A stretch of DNA of 64,000 nucleotides from Betaproteobacteria bacterium (lineage in GTDB: Bacteria > Pseudomonadota > Gammaproteobacteria > Burkholderiales > Usitatibacteraceae). The translations under genes and the position numbers were made by a program. The stretch lies in contig JADKJR010000008.1 in the NCBI GenBank assembly GCA_016720925.1, positions 166,086 through 230,085 on the forward strand. The letters run 5' to 3'. This document shows positions 20,093-28,059 of this stretch, piece by piece (position 1 is the first letter of the stretch; every line of letters starts with the position of its first letter). The notes under the pieces were generated by a model. That model had not been told where the DNA came from, made no database searches, and worked only from the letters and a program-made list of their open reading frames with translations.

Positions 20093-21494
20093 CGACTCCC
20101 CCGCGCATTGAATTGCGGCTACGCTGGGCCAGCGCCGGGTAGTCATCGTCGGCGTTGGTCCCCGCAACATCATCGAATAATCCATCAAGGCTCACGCCCT
20201 TTTGCAAAACAATCTCGACCACGCGGCTGCTATCGATCTCGATCACGGGAAACATTTTTTCCGCCAACGAAATGTAGTAATTCGACAGGCGGTCCAGCGC
20301 GCGGCCGACGCCAAGACCCAAGCCGGCTTTGGCCGCGTCGGCACCTTGAACGGTGGAGGTGGAGCCAAGAGGCGAAACCGAATAGGTCGTCGCACTCTGC
20401 TGCAAGGCGCTGCCGATGCCGCTGGCCACCCCGGCCAGCAAGGCGTTCGCAAGGACCTGGCCCTGTTTGGAGATGAGCTTGCCGCGCAAGCCGGCTTTAC
20501 CGTCTTCACCGAGAACCCAGCCCTTGAGCGGCACGTCGATGGTATTGCCGTTCTTGGCGATACAAGACATCGATTCCGTGCGAATCATCGCGCGCTCGCT
20601 GCTCAAATCGCCATAGCCGGCGGCAACGACAAAACAATCCTTGATCTTCCCGCGGAACTTGTTCGGCAACACGGCGTGATCCATCACGCGCAGCAATACG
20701 GGGTGCGGATTCGACTGCGCTTGCCCGCCCGTGGGCGCATCAAGCCCGCCGAGCAAAACAGAACGCCCGAAGGAACCGGATGGAATGTAGTTCGAGATGT
20801 TATGGATTTCCTTCTTCGGCTGTGCGCTGTTCCCCTCGATGGCGGCTTGCGCGCCAGGCGGGAGCTGGCCCGTCTGCGCGTTTGAGTTGGTCGCGCGCGG
20901 GGTCAGATCGACTGTGAATATCGGGGTGGTTTTCTCGGCGGCTACGGCCTGGGTGCCGGTGACGGCTGTTGGCAGTGCCGTTACCCCGCCCACAGGCGTG
21001 CGTGCCGCACCGAAGATTTGTTGCGCGGAGTTCACACCTTGGGGCGCCTTGGGGTGAACTTGAGGCGCTCCCTGCGGCTGCCCTGGATACTGCGCCTGGG
21101 GCGGTGGGAGCGTGGAGTCCGGGGGCAGGCCAGGATAGGCGCTTGCGGGAAGCGGCGCGCCGGCTGCGGACGAAGACAACGCCGTCGCACCGGCATTGCC
21201 TTTGACTTGGTTGAGCGCGTCGCTCAACTCCTTAACCTGCTTTTTCAGGGTGGCGATGTCGGCCCCTGCGGAGCCTATCCACGAATCCTGCGGACTCACC
21301 TGCGAGCCGGGTGTCACTATTTTCTCGATCGGCTTGGAAGCGGGCGCGGTTAGTGGCGTCGTGCCGGTGAACAGCACGCCGAGAAAGGACACCGCGAGCA
21401 CGCCAATGGCGATCGTGCCAAGCCAGAACCATTGTTTGCGTTTGACCGCGGCGGGATCATCGATCTTGCCGGCCGGCGACGGGTTATCACTCAT
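20085..21494 (-). CDS. traB: conjugal transfer protein TraB (VirB10-like)
   Basis: This is a protein of about 469 residues anchored by one N-terminal helix (WFWLGTIAIGVLAVSFLGVLF). A short coiled coil (ATLKKQVKELSDALNQVKG) and a Pro-rich, periplasm-spanning linker (PGLPPDSTLPPPQAQYPG onward) follow. The C-terminal VirB10/TraB domain contains SNYIPSGSFGRSVLLGGLDAP, LKGWVLGEDGKAGLRGKLISKQG and VVEIVLQKGVSLDGLF. It bridges inner and outer membranes in the core complex. The start at 21494 is chosen because it is the first ATG after the traK end region; upstream codons lie in traK. Confidence 0.93.
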   Translation of the reverse strand: MSDNPSPAGKIDDPAAVKRKQWFWLGTIAIGVLAVSFLGVLFTGTTPLTAPASKPIEKIVTPGSQVSPQDSWIGSAGADIATLKKQVKELSDALNQVKGNAGATALSSSAAGAPLPASAYPGLPPDSTLPPPQAQYPGQPQGAPQVHPKAPQGVNSAQQIFGAARTPVGGVTALPTAVTGTQAVAAEKTTPIFTVDLTPRATNSNAQTGQLPPGAQAAIEGNSAQPKKEIHNISNYIPSGSFGRSVLLGGLDAPTGGQAQSNPHPVLLRVMDHAVLPNKFRGKIKDCFVVAAGYGDLSSERAMIRTESMSCIAKNGNTIDVPLKGWVLGEDGKAGLRGKLISKQGQVLANALLAGVASGIGSALQQSATTYSVSPLGSTSTVQGADAAKAGLGLGVGRALDRLSNYYISLAEKMFPVIEIDSSRVVEIVLQKGVSLDGLFDDVAGTNADDDYPALAQRSRNSMRGGVDD

Positions 21495-22197
21495 TGCGGC
21501 CCCTCTCGCGCACGATGAAGACGTTGGTGGCCTCAAAGGGCGCGAGAGTGAGCTGCTCGACCGAAGCGGCGACCACTCCCTCCTTGTAGAACTCCTGTTC
21601 TTCGAGAACCATTTGCCGATTCGTGAGGTTCGTCATGACGTAGTGATCGGCAACCAGGCCTGCGCCCATCAATTGCCGGCGCAACGTGAAGCGGGTTTCC
21701 GCCCACAGCGGAACGTTGCGCGCGACCTCGCGAACCTCATACTCCGGCGGCGGGGTATCCGCCGTGGCGGCGATCAACAGATTCTTGATCGACCTCACGT
21801 AAGCGCTGCTTTTCACGGGGCGCGCAGCGACGGCGCGTTGCGCGCTCGCCTTTTCCCGAATGATGATGCTGTCCGAGGGAATATCGACCGGAACAGCTAA
21901 CATCGGAAAGGACGCGTTATCGGTCACCACAAAGAAGTTGATGGGCCTCGATCCGGTGCCCAGGGGCTTGACGAACACCTCGCCTTTATCCTGGTCCGCT
22001 TCAACAAAAAGTTCAGTGGGGTTATGGCGTAGCTTGTTGATGCGGCCCCCGTCGACTTTGATGAGCGTCATTTCCCGCTGCGATAAATTGACCGGGACGG
22101 CTTTGCCGTCCACGGCGTCTACATACTGCGCGGCCAAGGTGTGGCCGCTTGCAATAAGCGCGAGTGCGGCCAGGGTGTAAGGAAAAACACGAATCAT
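21487..22197 (-). CDS. traK: conjugal transfer protein TraK (VirB9-like)
   Basis: This is a 236-residue secreted protein with a signal peptide (ALIASGHTLAAQ). A beta-rich TraK domain follows (VNLSQREMTLIKVDGGRINKL, VFVKPLGTGSRPINFFVVTD, then FYKEGVVAASVEQLTLAPFEATNVFIV at the C-terminus). TraK forms the outer-membrane ring with TraV and contacts TraB. It follows traE after 8 bases and slightly overlaps traB. Length is normal. Confidence 0.92.
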   Translation of the reverse strand: MIRVFPYTLAALALIASGHTLAAQYVDAVDGKAVPVNLSQREMTLIKVDGGRINKLRHNPTELFVEADQDKGEVFVKPLGTGSRPINFFVVTDNASFPMLAVPVDIPSDSIIIREKASAQRAVAARPVKSSAYVRSIKNLLIAATADTPPPEYEVREVARNVPLWAETRFTLRRQLMGAGLVADHYVMTNLTNRQMVLEEQEFYKEGVVAASVEQLTLAPFEATNVFIVRERGRNE

Positions 22198-22205
22198 GGG
22201 AGTCC

Positions 22206-22823
22206 TTAGTTGCGTGATGTACCGCTCACAGCGGCAGACTTGAGCGGCATGGGTTTGAACGGGTCGTCGGGGTTCGCCTCCGTGAACGGCTTCACGCAGA
22301 TTTTTCCGCCGCGATATTCAAACTCGGCCAGGAAGGTTTTATTGACGTTGGATACCTGGGTGGTATTGACCATCGTCAGCAGGGACCCGGCCAGGGCCAC
22401 CCGCAGCGTGGCTTCGTCCACGGTGATTGAACGCGGCAGGAATAGCTGTGAGGCGTTGTCGCGCCGGATGCGCTCGGCGGTAGAGCGCCCTTCCAGTTCG
22501 AAGGCCCCGTAGCTGCCCGGGCAAACATAGGTGAGCAACACCTTGTTCTGGTAATCGACGGTCGATGGCGCAACATTCAAACTCAGATAACCCGCGAAAG
22601 CGGCCATCTGCTCCAGATAATCACCACTGACCTTTTCGTTATCAACCCAGAAGGTCTTGTTGATCGTCGGTGGAACGATCACCGTCCGCTCGTGGCCGAT
22701 CATCTTTAGAAACGCCATCGCGAAGACGATGTTGGCGACACACGACACCAGCAAACAAAATGAGGTGAAAGCAATGGTGGCGCGCGAAGCGTCCAGATTC
22801 TGTTTCAGAAAAAGAAATTTCAA
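22206..22823 (-). CDS. traE: conjugal transfer protein TraE (VirB8-like)
   Basis: This is a 205-residue bitopic inner-membrane protein: a short cytoplasmic N-terminus, one helix (FTSFCLLVSCVANIVFAMAF) and a periplasmic VirB8-like domain (TVIVPPTINKTFWVDNEKVSGDYLEQMA, then NKTFLAEFEYRGGKICVKPF). It is part of the F-type inner-membrane complex. It overlaps traL by four bases (ATGA at 22820-22823). Confidence 0.92.
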   Translation of the reverse strand: MKFLFLKQNLDASRATIAFTSFCLLVSCVANIVFAMAFLKMIGHERTVIVPPTINKTFWVDNEKVSGDYLEQMAAFAGYLSLNVAPSTVDYQNKVLLTYVCPGSYGAFELEGRSTAERIRRDNASQLFLPRSITVDEATLRVALAGSLLTMVNTTQVSNVNKTFLAEFEYRGGKICVKPFTEANPDDPFKPMPLKSAAVSGTSRN

Positions 22824-23107
22824 CCCAGCATCTCCCGAATGTACGACGGGGGAACCCGTCTCAATTTACCCACGGGCAGGTGCCAGTAGATCCAATGGAT
22901 GGCATACGCCGGATGCTTACCGGATTTCAAGCGGCTCCATCCATACCCCGCGAACATTCCCGCAATCAATCCCAACGTGATCGACCCGGCGGCCGTCCCG
23001 AAAACAAAACACGTCCCGAATATCACGCCAACGTCGAGATCCCAAAAGAACAGCTTCGGAAAATCGTTGAGCCTGCGCGGAATTTCATGCGTGTCGTTAT
23101 CGTTCAT
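22820..23107 (-). CDS. traL: conjugal transfer protein TraL (VirB3-like)
   Basis: This is a 95-residue inner-membrane protein with the TraL pattern: a polar N-terminus (IPRRLNDFPKLFFWDLD), two closely spaced hydrophobic helices (VGVIFGTCFVFG, ITLGLIAGMFAGYG) and a C-terminal HWIYWHLPVGKLRRVPPSYIREMLG segment. It is needed for pilus assembly. It follows the pilin gene after 21 bases and overlaps traE. Confidence 0.92.
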   Translation of the reverse strand: MNDNDTHEIPRRLNDFPKLFFWDLDVGVIFGTCFVFGTAAGSITLGLIAGMFAGYGWSRLKSGKHPAYAIHWIYWHLPVGKLRRVPPSYIREMLG

Positions 23108-23128
23108 GCCGCCTCCGGTCTATTGGGT

Positions 23129-23449
23129 TCAGATGGTGGCCGCGAGCATCGAATTGAGCACGCCGGGGATGATCAGGATGAAAATCGCGAACAGGATTCC
23201 GCCCAATGCGATCAAGCCGTTTTGCTTGAATGCCCCGTAGCCAACACCAATGATGAAAGCAGCCAGTGCGATGGTCCGTCCGAGATAGCCGCCGATCCAG
23301 CCCGTCAACAGATCAAAAATGGGCTTGAATTCCGTTCCCGTGGTACCGGCCACTGCCGCGCCGGCAAACAATGTAAAAAACAAGACCATCCACATTCCAC
23401 GCAGCGACAAACCCGTGCTGCGTGCGTTCAGAGTCAATCCAGTATTCAT
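23129..23449 (-). CDS. traA: conjugative pilin precursor (TraA-like)
   Basis: This is a propilin of about 106 residues. The start MNTGLTLNARSTG at 23449 is preceded by a GAAACC-type weak ribosome site; an upstream start at 23500 is less likely. A long leader (MWMVLFFTLFAGAAVAG) with a signal peptidase site near AVAG precedes a mature pilin. The mature part has two hydrophobic helices separated by a short polar loop (FKQNG), as in F pilin. The S26 peptidase downstream may process it. The TraA identity rests on size, topology and position before traL. Confidence 0.85.
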   Translation of the reverse strand: MNTGLTLNARSTGLSLRGMWMVLFFTLFAGAAVAGTTGTEFKPIFDLLTGWIGGYLGRTIALAAFIIGVGYGAFKQNGLIALGGILFAIFILIIPGVLNSMLAATI

Positions 23450-23506
23450 TGAGGTTTCCTTTTCGGTAAGGTGGTACACACTGCGAGAGGCGGTCCCCAC
23501 GCAGAT

Positions 23507-24211
23507 TCAATTGAGGCCTTCGCCTCCGTTGAATTGGGCCGCATGGGCCGGCCTTGCGACGTGGCCCGCATCAATTTCCACATACGCGCGGTTGTTCGCG
23601 GCGTCCGTGGACGCGCCGACCCAGCAGCAATCGGTGCGATAAAAGGCCCGAACCTGGGCGGGGCGTACTCCCAAATTCAGCAGGGCTTGCCTAACCTCGA
23701 CGGCGCGCGCCCGCGCGCGCTCCGTACGCGCCGCGGCGTTGCCACTCTGCGCGGCGTATCCCGTTACGGTGATGGCGAGGGCATGCCTGATATCGGCCTC
23801 GAACTCGCGCAACAGGATTGTCGCGGCGTCATCCAGGCGCACCGCGTCAGGGTTGAAAACAAGGGTGAAGCCATTGCCGGACGTCGTCCGTGCAGCGGCA
23901 GGGACCACCTTCTCGGGAGAAATCTGCGGGCCGCTCAGCGAATCGACTGGCGACAAAGCCGCGTTATTCGATGAGGCCGGCGGCGAGGTCGGCGCGACCT
24001 GCGATAGCTGAGCATCAACAGGTGTTTTCAGCGTGGGTGCAAGGCAATCGCTGGCACATAAAAAAAACCCCCCTCCTTCGCGTGATGGTTTCTGCCGCAC
24101 GCCAAGGTTCTTGGCGCCCACACCGGGCTCAGGACTAGGAGCGAGGGGAACACTCGAGCAGCTCGTCATGAGAAGGGCAATCAGGATCGCGGAACGAGAG
24201 CTTGAATTCAT
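23507..24211 (-). CDS. OmpA-domain lipoprotein in the transfer operon
   Basis: This is a 234-residue lipoprotein with a lipobox (ALLMTSCSS), a Pro/Ser-rich linker and a C-terminal OmpA-like peptidoglycan-binding domain (LVFNPDAVRLDDAATILLREF; ITVTGYAAQSGNAAARTERARARAVEVRQAL; NNRAYVEI). The family normally binds peptidoglycan through Asp and Arg residues. It overlaps the transglycosylase gene by four bases and precedes the pilin, so it likely anchors the channel or pilus base to the wall. It is not one of the canonical F tra genes. Several cysteines (FFLCASDC, TDCCW) are present. Confidence 0.82.
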   Translation of the reverse strand: MNSSSRSAILIALLMTSCSSVPLAPSPEPGVGAKNLGVRQKPSREGGGFFLCASDCLAPTLKTPVDAQLSQVAPTSPPASSNNAALSPVDSLSGPQISPEKVVPAAARTTSGNGFTLVFNPDAVRLDDAATILLREFEADIRHALAITVTGYAAQSGNAAARTERARARAVEVRQALLNLGVRPAQVRAFYRTDCCWVGASTDAANNRAYVEIDAGHVARPAHAAQFNGGEGLN

Positions 24212-24675
24212 GAGCGCCCTTGCATGCCGGGATTTGGCGCTGGGTAAATGATTCGATGAATCGCGCGTGCGTAGCGCGCGCGCTTTTGTTCATTTTTCGC
24301 GTTGTATGCGCCCACCGCGCGCCAATTGAACCCGAGCCTCTTGAAGTTCTGCGCAAGCATCCAAGCGCCGACGTGGACGGAGGTGCAGCCATCGTGTAAG
24401 TGCCGCTCGGTAATGCCGAATTGGAGAAGCGTAGGAAGCCACTTGCTGTTGATTTGCATCAGGCCGATGTCGACGCTGCCATCGGCATTTGGCGCGCTAA
24501 CGGCGTCCGGATTGAGCGCGCTCTCATGCTTGGCGATCGCGTACAAAAGCGCTGGCGATACCTGGTAACGCGCGGCGGCCTCGTGCCAGCACGAAGCCCG
24601 CACCGGTGACGCAACCACAGAGAGCACTAACGCGCTCATGACAATACATAAAGGCGTTTGCAATGCAGATGGCAA
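24208..24675 (-). CDS. lytic transglycosylase of the transfer system (VirB1-like)
   Basis: This is a secreted SLT-family muramidase. The catalytic glutamate lies in IAKHESALNPDA, followed by GSVDIGLMQINSKWL and a final FNWRAVGAYNAKN block. The frame is open to 24834, but the signal peptide (CIVMSALVLSVVASPVRAS) points to the TTG at 24675 or the ATG at 24639. It would locally open peptidoglycan for the mating channel. It is the first gene of the operon and overlaps the OmpA-like lipoprotein gene by four bases. Confidence 0.85.
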   Translation of the reverse strand: MPSALQTPLCIVMSALVLSVVASPVRASCWHEAAARYQVSPALLYAIAKHESALNPDAVSAPNADGSVDIGLMQINSKWLPTLLQFGITERHLHDGCTSVHVGAWMLAQNFKRLGFNWRAVGAYNAKNEQKRARYARAIHRIIYPAPNPGMQGRS

Positions 24676-25162
24676 GCGTGAGCCGTGTCCAGTGGGGTTT
24701 GAATCTGAACGGACGGCTGCCAATGATTTGTAGCACGGCGAGTGATACGGAAGATCAAATCCCGACCGGGACACGAAAGTGTGGTGTTCCAAAATTTCTT
24801 GCCGCCCTAACTGTTGTTTTTTTGTTTTTTGCAATGACCGGCGTCAATATGAACATTGTTAATGGTATCTTCAACACCTTTTTAGTGGAGCCACTAACGT
24901 GTGCAACGGCCCGCCTCATCAAAACCCGGTTTCGCTCGGGGATTGCTTGGCCGGCGACGCGTTGCACACATTTGTGGGCAGTCACCGCCGGCTAGTTCGA
25001 TGCGCACGAGGGCACGAGAAGCCGACTCAAACCCACCTGCGCGGGTGGGGCGAGAGTCTCCGGGATATTTAGATTCGCGGTGCGCGGGATCGCCTTGCAC
25101 TGCTTTTGCTGAATGGATTGCTTTGCACCACCAACAACAACAATCACAACAAGGGACTAACC
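24676..25162. promoter_or_regulatory. divergent intergenic region between T4SS operon and response regulator
   Basis: This stretch of about 490 bases separates the first gene of the minus-strand transfer operon from the plus-strand response regulator, so it should hold both promoters. It contains an A+T-rich part around 24800-24870 (poly-T runs, AACATTGTTAATGG) unlike the G+C-rich surroundings. I cannot assign precise -10/-35 boxes or operators. Just upstream of the regulator start lies a CAACAACAACAATCACAACA stretch followed by AAGGGA, a good ribosome site. Confidence 0.5.
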
Positions 25163-25798
25163 ATGGGACTCAGAGTTTTGGTAGTGGACGATTACGGTCT
25201 GATCAGAGATTCGCTGTCCACGATTATTGGGTTAATACAAAAAGAATCCGTCGTCGACACCGCTGGAACAAAAGCGGAGGCCATACGGCTGATTGGAGAA
25301 CAACGTTACGATTTTGTCTTTCTGGACCTGACCTTGGACGGTGACGCAAAGCCCAACTTCGATCTTGTTGACCTGTGTGTCGCTTCGCAATCCGGCAAGA
25401 CCGTTGCGCTCAGCGGGAACAGCGATTGCGCAACGATTCGCGCGGCAATTGAACACGGCGCCACCAGCTTCATCAAGAAAAATTACGACAATTCAACAAT
25501 GATCAAAGCAGTCGATGCCATTTTGAGTGGGTTAGATTTCGTACCCACTAAAGTTCTACATAACGCGCCGGAGTTGTCTAAGCTAGGTCAGCTCAATGAC
25601 CGCGAAATCAAACTTCTCTCACTTATTGCACGAGGCAAGCTCCACAAGGAGATCGGTGACGTGACGGGCATGAAGGAGATATCCGTGCGGGATAGCGCGA
25701 GAAGGTTGTACAAGAAGTTAGAAGTGCGTAATCGAGGGGAAGCAGCCAGGATCTTCTGGGCTTCGGTGCCGGCGAGTGTGGCAACTGCGGATCAATAG
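25163..25798 (+). CDS. LuxR/NarL-type response regulator, full-length copy
   Basis: This is a protein of about 211 residues. The receiver domain has the acidic pair (VLVVDDYG), the phospho-acceptor aspartate (FVFLDLTLDG), the switch serine (VALSGNS) and the lysine (SFIKKNYD). The C-terminal LuxR helix-turn-helix is LNDREIKLLSLIARGKLHKEIGDVTG...SVRDSARRLYKKLEVRNRGEAARIF. The start MGLRVLVVDD at 25163 follows an AAGGGA site; the longer frame from 25106 adds an N-rich leader with no family match. It diverges from the conjugation operon and is a candidate regulator of it. No sensor kinase is adjacent. Two 3' fragments of the same gene family lie downstream. Confidence 0.88.
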   Translation: MGLRVLVVDDYGLIRDSLSTIIGLIQKESVVDTAGTKAEAIRLIGEQRYDFVFLDLTLDGDAKPNFDLVDLCVASQSGKTVALSGNSDCATIRAAIEHGATSFIKKNYDNSTMIKAVDAILSGLDFVPTKVLHNAPELSKLGQLNDREIKLLSLIARGKLHKEIGDVTGMKEISVRDSARRLYKKLEVRNRGEAARIFWASVPASVATADQ

Positions 25799-25906
25799 GA
25801 GCCGTAAATCCGTATAAGCGGCTTTGTACCCAAGCACGGATACGGATGCACGGCTCCACGGGATTCCGACCATCCGCCAATCAGCGATTCAGTGCATGAA
25901 ATACGA

Positions 25907-25932
25907 CGGCCCGCGATGTGATGCGCGGGCCG
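25907..25932. repeat. perfect hairpin 1 (9-bp arms)
   Basis: CGGCCCGCG at 25907-25915 is exactly complementary to CGCGGGCCG at 25924-25932 with an 8-base loop. It is the first of four hairpins in 170 bases lying between the response regulator and parB. Confidence 0.7.
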
Positions 25933-25952
25933 CTGATGGTGAACGCAAAAAC

Positions 25953-25980
25953 GCCCCGCCTTTGCGGCGGGGCACGTTTT
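25953..25980. terminator. hairpin 2, terminator-like
   Basis: GCCCCGCC at 25953-25960 pairs with GGCGGGGC at 25966-25973 around a 5-base loop, followed by ACGTTTT. On the plus strand this could end transcription from the response regulator; on the minus strand an AAAAAC tract flanks it. Confidence 0.6.
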
Positions 25981-26012
25981 GGGGAAGGGGTGAGAGCTGC
26001 CGGCTGCTAAAA

Positions 26013-26038
26013 CGCGCGCGGCATACCTGCCGCGCGCG
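26013..26038. repeat. perfect hairpin 3 (10-bp arms)
   Basis: CGCGCGCGGC at 26013-26022 pairs with GCCGCGCGCG at 26029-26038 around a 6-base loop. No T-run follows, so a structural or protein-binding role is as likely as termination. Confidence 0.65.
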
Positions 26039-26046
26039 ACACCAAG

Positions 26047-26077
26047 AAGATGCCCGGCGAAAACCGCCGGGCATCTT
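26047..26077 (-). terminator. hairpin 4 just after parB (13-bp arms)
   Basis: AAGATGCCCGGCG at 26047-26059 pairs perfectly with CGCCGGGCATCTT at 26065-26077. It starts three bases after the parB stop, so it is a natural terminator or mRNA-stabilising structure for parB, although no long U-run follows. Confidence 0.65.
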
Positions 26078-26079
26078 GC

Positions 26080-28059
26080 TTACTCGCTCGCCGCAGCATC
26101 CGGGAGCGTTTCTGCTTGTGCCTCCTGTACCGACGCGAGCAACATCACAGGCAGCCAACCCGTGCCCTCCGCCAGTCGTTCCGCTTCGCTGGCCAGTTCG
26201 TTCTTCTTGAGCTTGGCGAGCCGCGCCGCATGCTCCGGTGCGAACACCTGCACCGCCTCGATGGCTTTGGCCTTTGACACATGGGCGAAGTAGCCTTCGG
26301 CGGTCGGTGTCCACCACAGGTGCATATCAAGGCCTACTGCCTGCGCCAGTGCGGTAGCAGGCAACGTGTCTTCGCGTGGCGTGACCGCGCCCACCGTTGT
26401 AGCCACGCACACCGCCAGCAACGACAGCAGTTCCTGCTGGGGCAACGCCAGCAGTTCCGCGAACAGTGCATCCGGGTCACTGGGTAGCCGTGCCGCCCAC
26501 GCCTGACGCACTTCCCGCAGGCCGATCAGAGCGGGCGACTGTGCCACGTCCGGCGCAAACGTTTCAAGTCCATCCTGCGGCGAAGCGCTGATGTTGATCG
26601 GCTGGGGTGAAAACGAGCGGTCCGAGCGGTAGCCATCGACCACCACGCGCAGCGCGAGGCGATGCACCACGGCCACCAGTGCTACCTGCGGATGGCGGGC
26701 GACTTCCGCTTGCAGTGCCGCCGTGCGGTGTGCGCTCAAGCGCCGCGCCAGCTTTTCGGAAATACCGGGCGCTGTCGGTTCTGCCTCGCCTTCGCGATCA
26801 CTACCCGCCTGCATGCCTTGTTGTTCCTGTGCCCGCAATGCCTTGGCCTCGGTCTCGCGCAACAGGCCGCGATGGGTGATGACCTCGCCGGTATGATCGA
26901 CCGCCACGATGGCTCCGGCCATCGTCAACACCTCGGGCGCAAACACCAACAGCGATTGTTCGATGATGTCGAGTTCAACACCAAGTTTGTCGCTTTCCTC
27001 GTAGAGGGGCGAGGCTTCTTCTTCCGCGATGTCCTCGGCATCGTCGGCATTCAGTCTGTCGTCGATGGCCTGTTGCCGCGATTGCAGCTTGGCGATGCGC
27101 TTGGCCTCGGCCTTGTTCGGCGTGCGCCGGTCACGGCGGGCGCGCTGGAAGCCGTGCAGTTCTGCCGATGTGATGCGCGGCACCGTTTCGACCCATGCCC
27201 AACCTTCCGCACGGGCACTGTCCGCAGCGGCTGCAAGTTTGTCTCGCGCCAATGTATCCAGCAACGCCGCATCGGAGAGGAACACGCCCCGTGTATCGTC
27301 CGAGAACAGGTCGCGCCGCACACCACCGCCTGCGGCCTCGTAAGCCTCGATGCCGACGAAGCGTGCCAGCGCATCGCGCGTGGCGTCGATCTCGCGTTCG
27401 GTCAGGTGCTCGCGCAGCGCCTGTGCGCTGCGCTGCCACTGCGGCGCGTCATAGAACGCCGCCTCCTGTGCGGTGTGGTCGTCCGTGATGGCGAGCGCCA
27501 TCAACTGGTCGAGCGTGACAGCATCGGCGCGATAGTCGGCCAGCAGGCGCGGCGAGACATTCGCCAACTTCAAACGGCGCTGCACGACAAGCGGTGTCAC
27601 ACCAAAATCAGCGGCAATATCTTCGACAGGCCGACCTTCGGCCACCAACGCGGCGAACGCCTCGAACTGCTCGCCGGGGTGCATGGCCTCGCGCTGCACG
27701 TTCTCGGTCAGGCTCACGGTACGTGCCGACGCATCCGGCACCACCAGGCAAGGTACGTCATGGGTCTTGGCAAGCTTGCGCCGCTTCGCCAGCAGCTTCA
27801 ACGCCGCCAGCCGCCGCTTGCCTGCGACGACTTCGTAATGCTCGCCATCGCTCGATGCGGTGACGGTGAGGTTTTGCAGCAGGCCGACGCGGCCGATGCT
27901 CGATGCCAGCTCGGGAATCGAGACCCCACCGCACTTGCGCACGTTGCGGCTGGAAGGCCGCAACTGCGACAGCGGAATCAATAGCAGGTCGTATGCCGTA
28001 ACGGTAGCAGCGGCAATTGCCTGCAGTGCTTGGTTTTCTTGATGGGTAACGGTGTTCAT
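26080..28059 (-). CDS. ParB/Spo0J-family DNA-binding protein (large type)
   Basis: This is a protein of about 659 residues. The N-terminal ParB/Srx domain shows LIPLSQLRPSSRNVRK, then the box GKRRLAALKLLAK and ENVQREAMHPGEQFEAF. A helix-turn-helix follows (VEDIAADFGVTPLVVQRRLKL). The long acidic and helical C-terminal half is typical of ParB-like proteins carried by plasmids and integrative elements. The start MNTVTHQENQ at 28059 follows an AGGAG site; codons up to 28131 are upstream noise. It probably acts in partition, stabilisation or transcriptional control of a mobile element. No parA partner is present. Codon use and flanking hairpins suggest an imported module. Confidence 0.85.
   Translation of the reverse strand: MNTVTHQENQALQAIAAATVTAYDLLLIPLSQLRPSSRNVRKCGGVSIPELASSIGRVGLLQNLTVTASSDGEHYEVVAGKRRLAALKLLAKRRKLAKTHDVPCLVVPDASARTVSLTENVQREAMHPGEQFEAFAALVAEGRPVEDIAADFGVTPLVVQRRLKLANVSPRLLADYRADAVTLDQLMALAITDDHTAQEAAFYDAPQWQRSAQALREHLTEREIDATRDALARFVGIEAYEAAGGGVRRDLFSDDTRGVFLSDAALLDTLARDKLAAAADSARAEGWAWVETVPRITSAELHGFQRARRDRRTPNKAEAKRIAKLQSRQQAIDDRLNADDAEDIAEEEASPLYEESDKLGVELDIIEQSLLVFAPEVLTMAGAIVAVDHTGEVITHRGLLRETEAKALRAQEQQGMQAGSDREGEAEPTAPGISEKLARRLSAHRTAALQAEVARHPQVALVAVVHRLALRVVVDGYRSDRSFSPQPINISASPQDGLETFAPDVAQSPALIGLREVRQAWAARLPSDPDALFAELLALPQQELLSLLAVCVATTVGAVTPREDTLPATALAQAVGLDMHLWWTPTAEGYFAHVSKAKAIEAVQVFAPEHAARLAKLKKNELASEAERLAEGTGWLPVMLLASVQEAQAETLPDAAASE

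Noticed and set aside
24676..25162. oriT or nic site near the transfer operon
   Set aside because: I found no recognisable inverted-repeat and nic consensus and no adjacent relaxase gene, so nothing can be supported.
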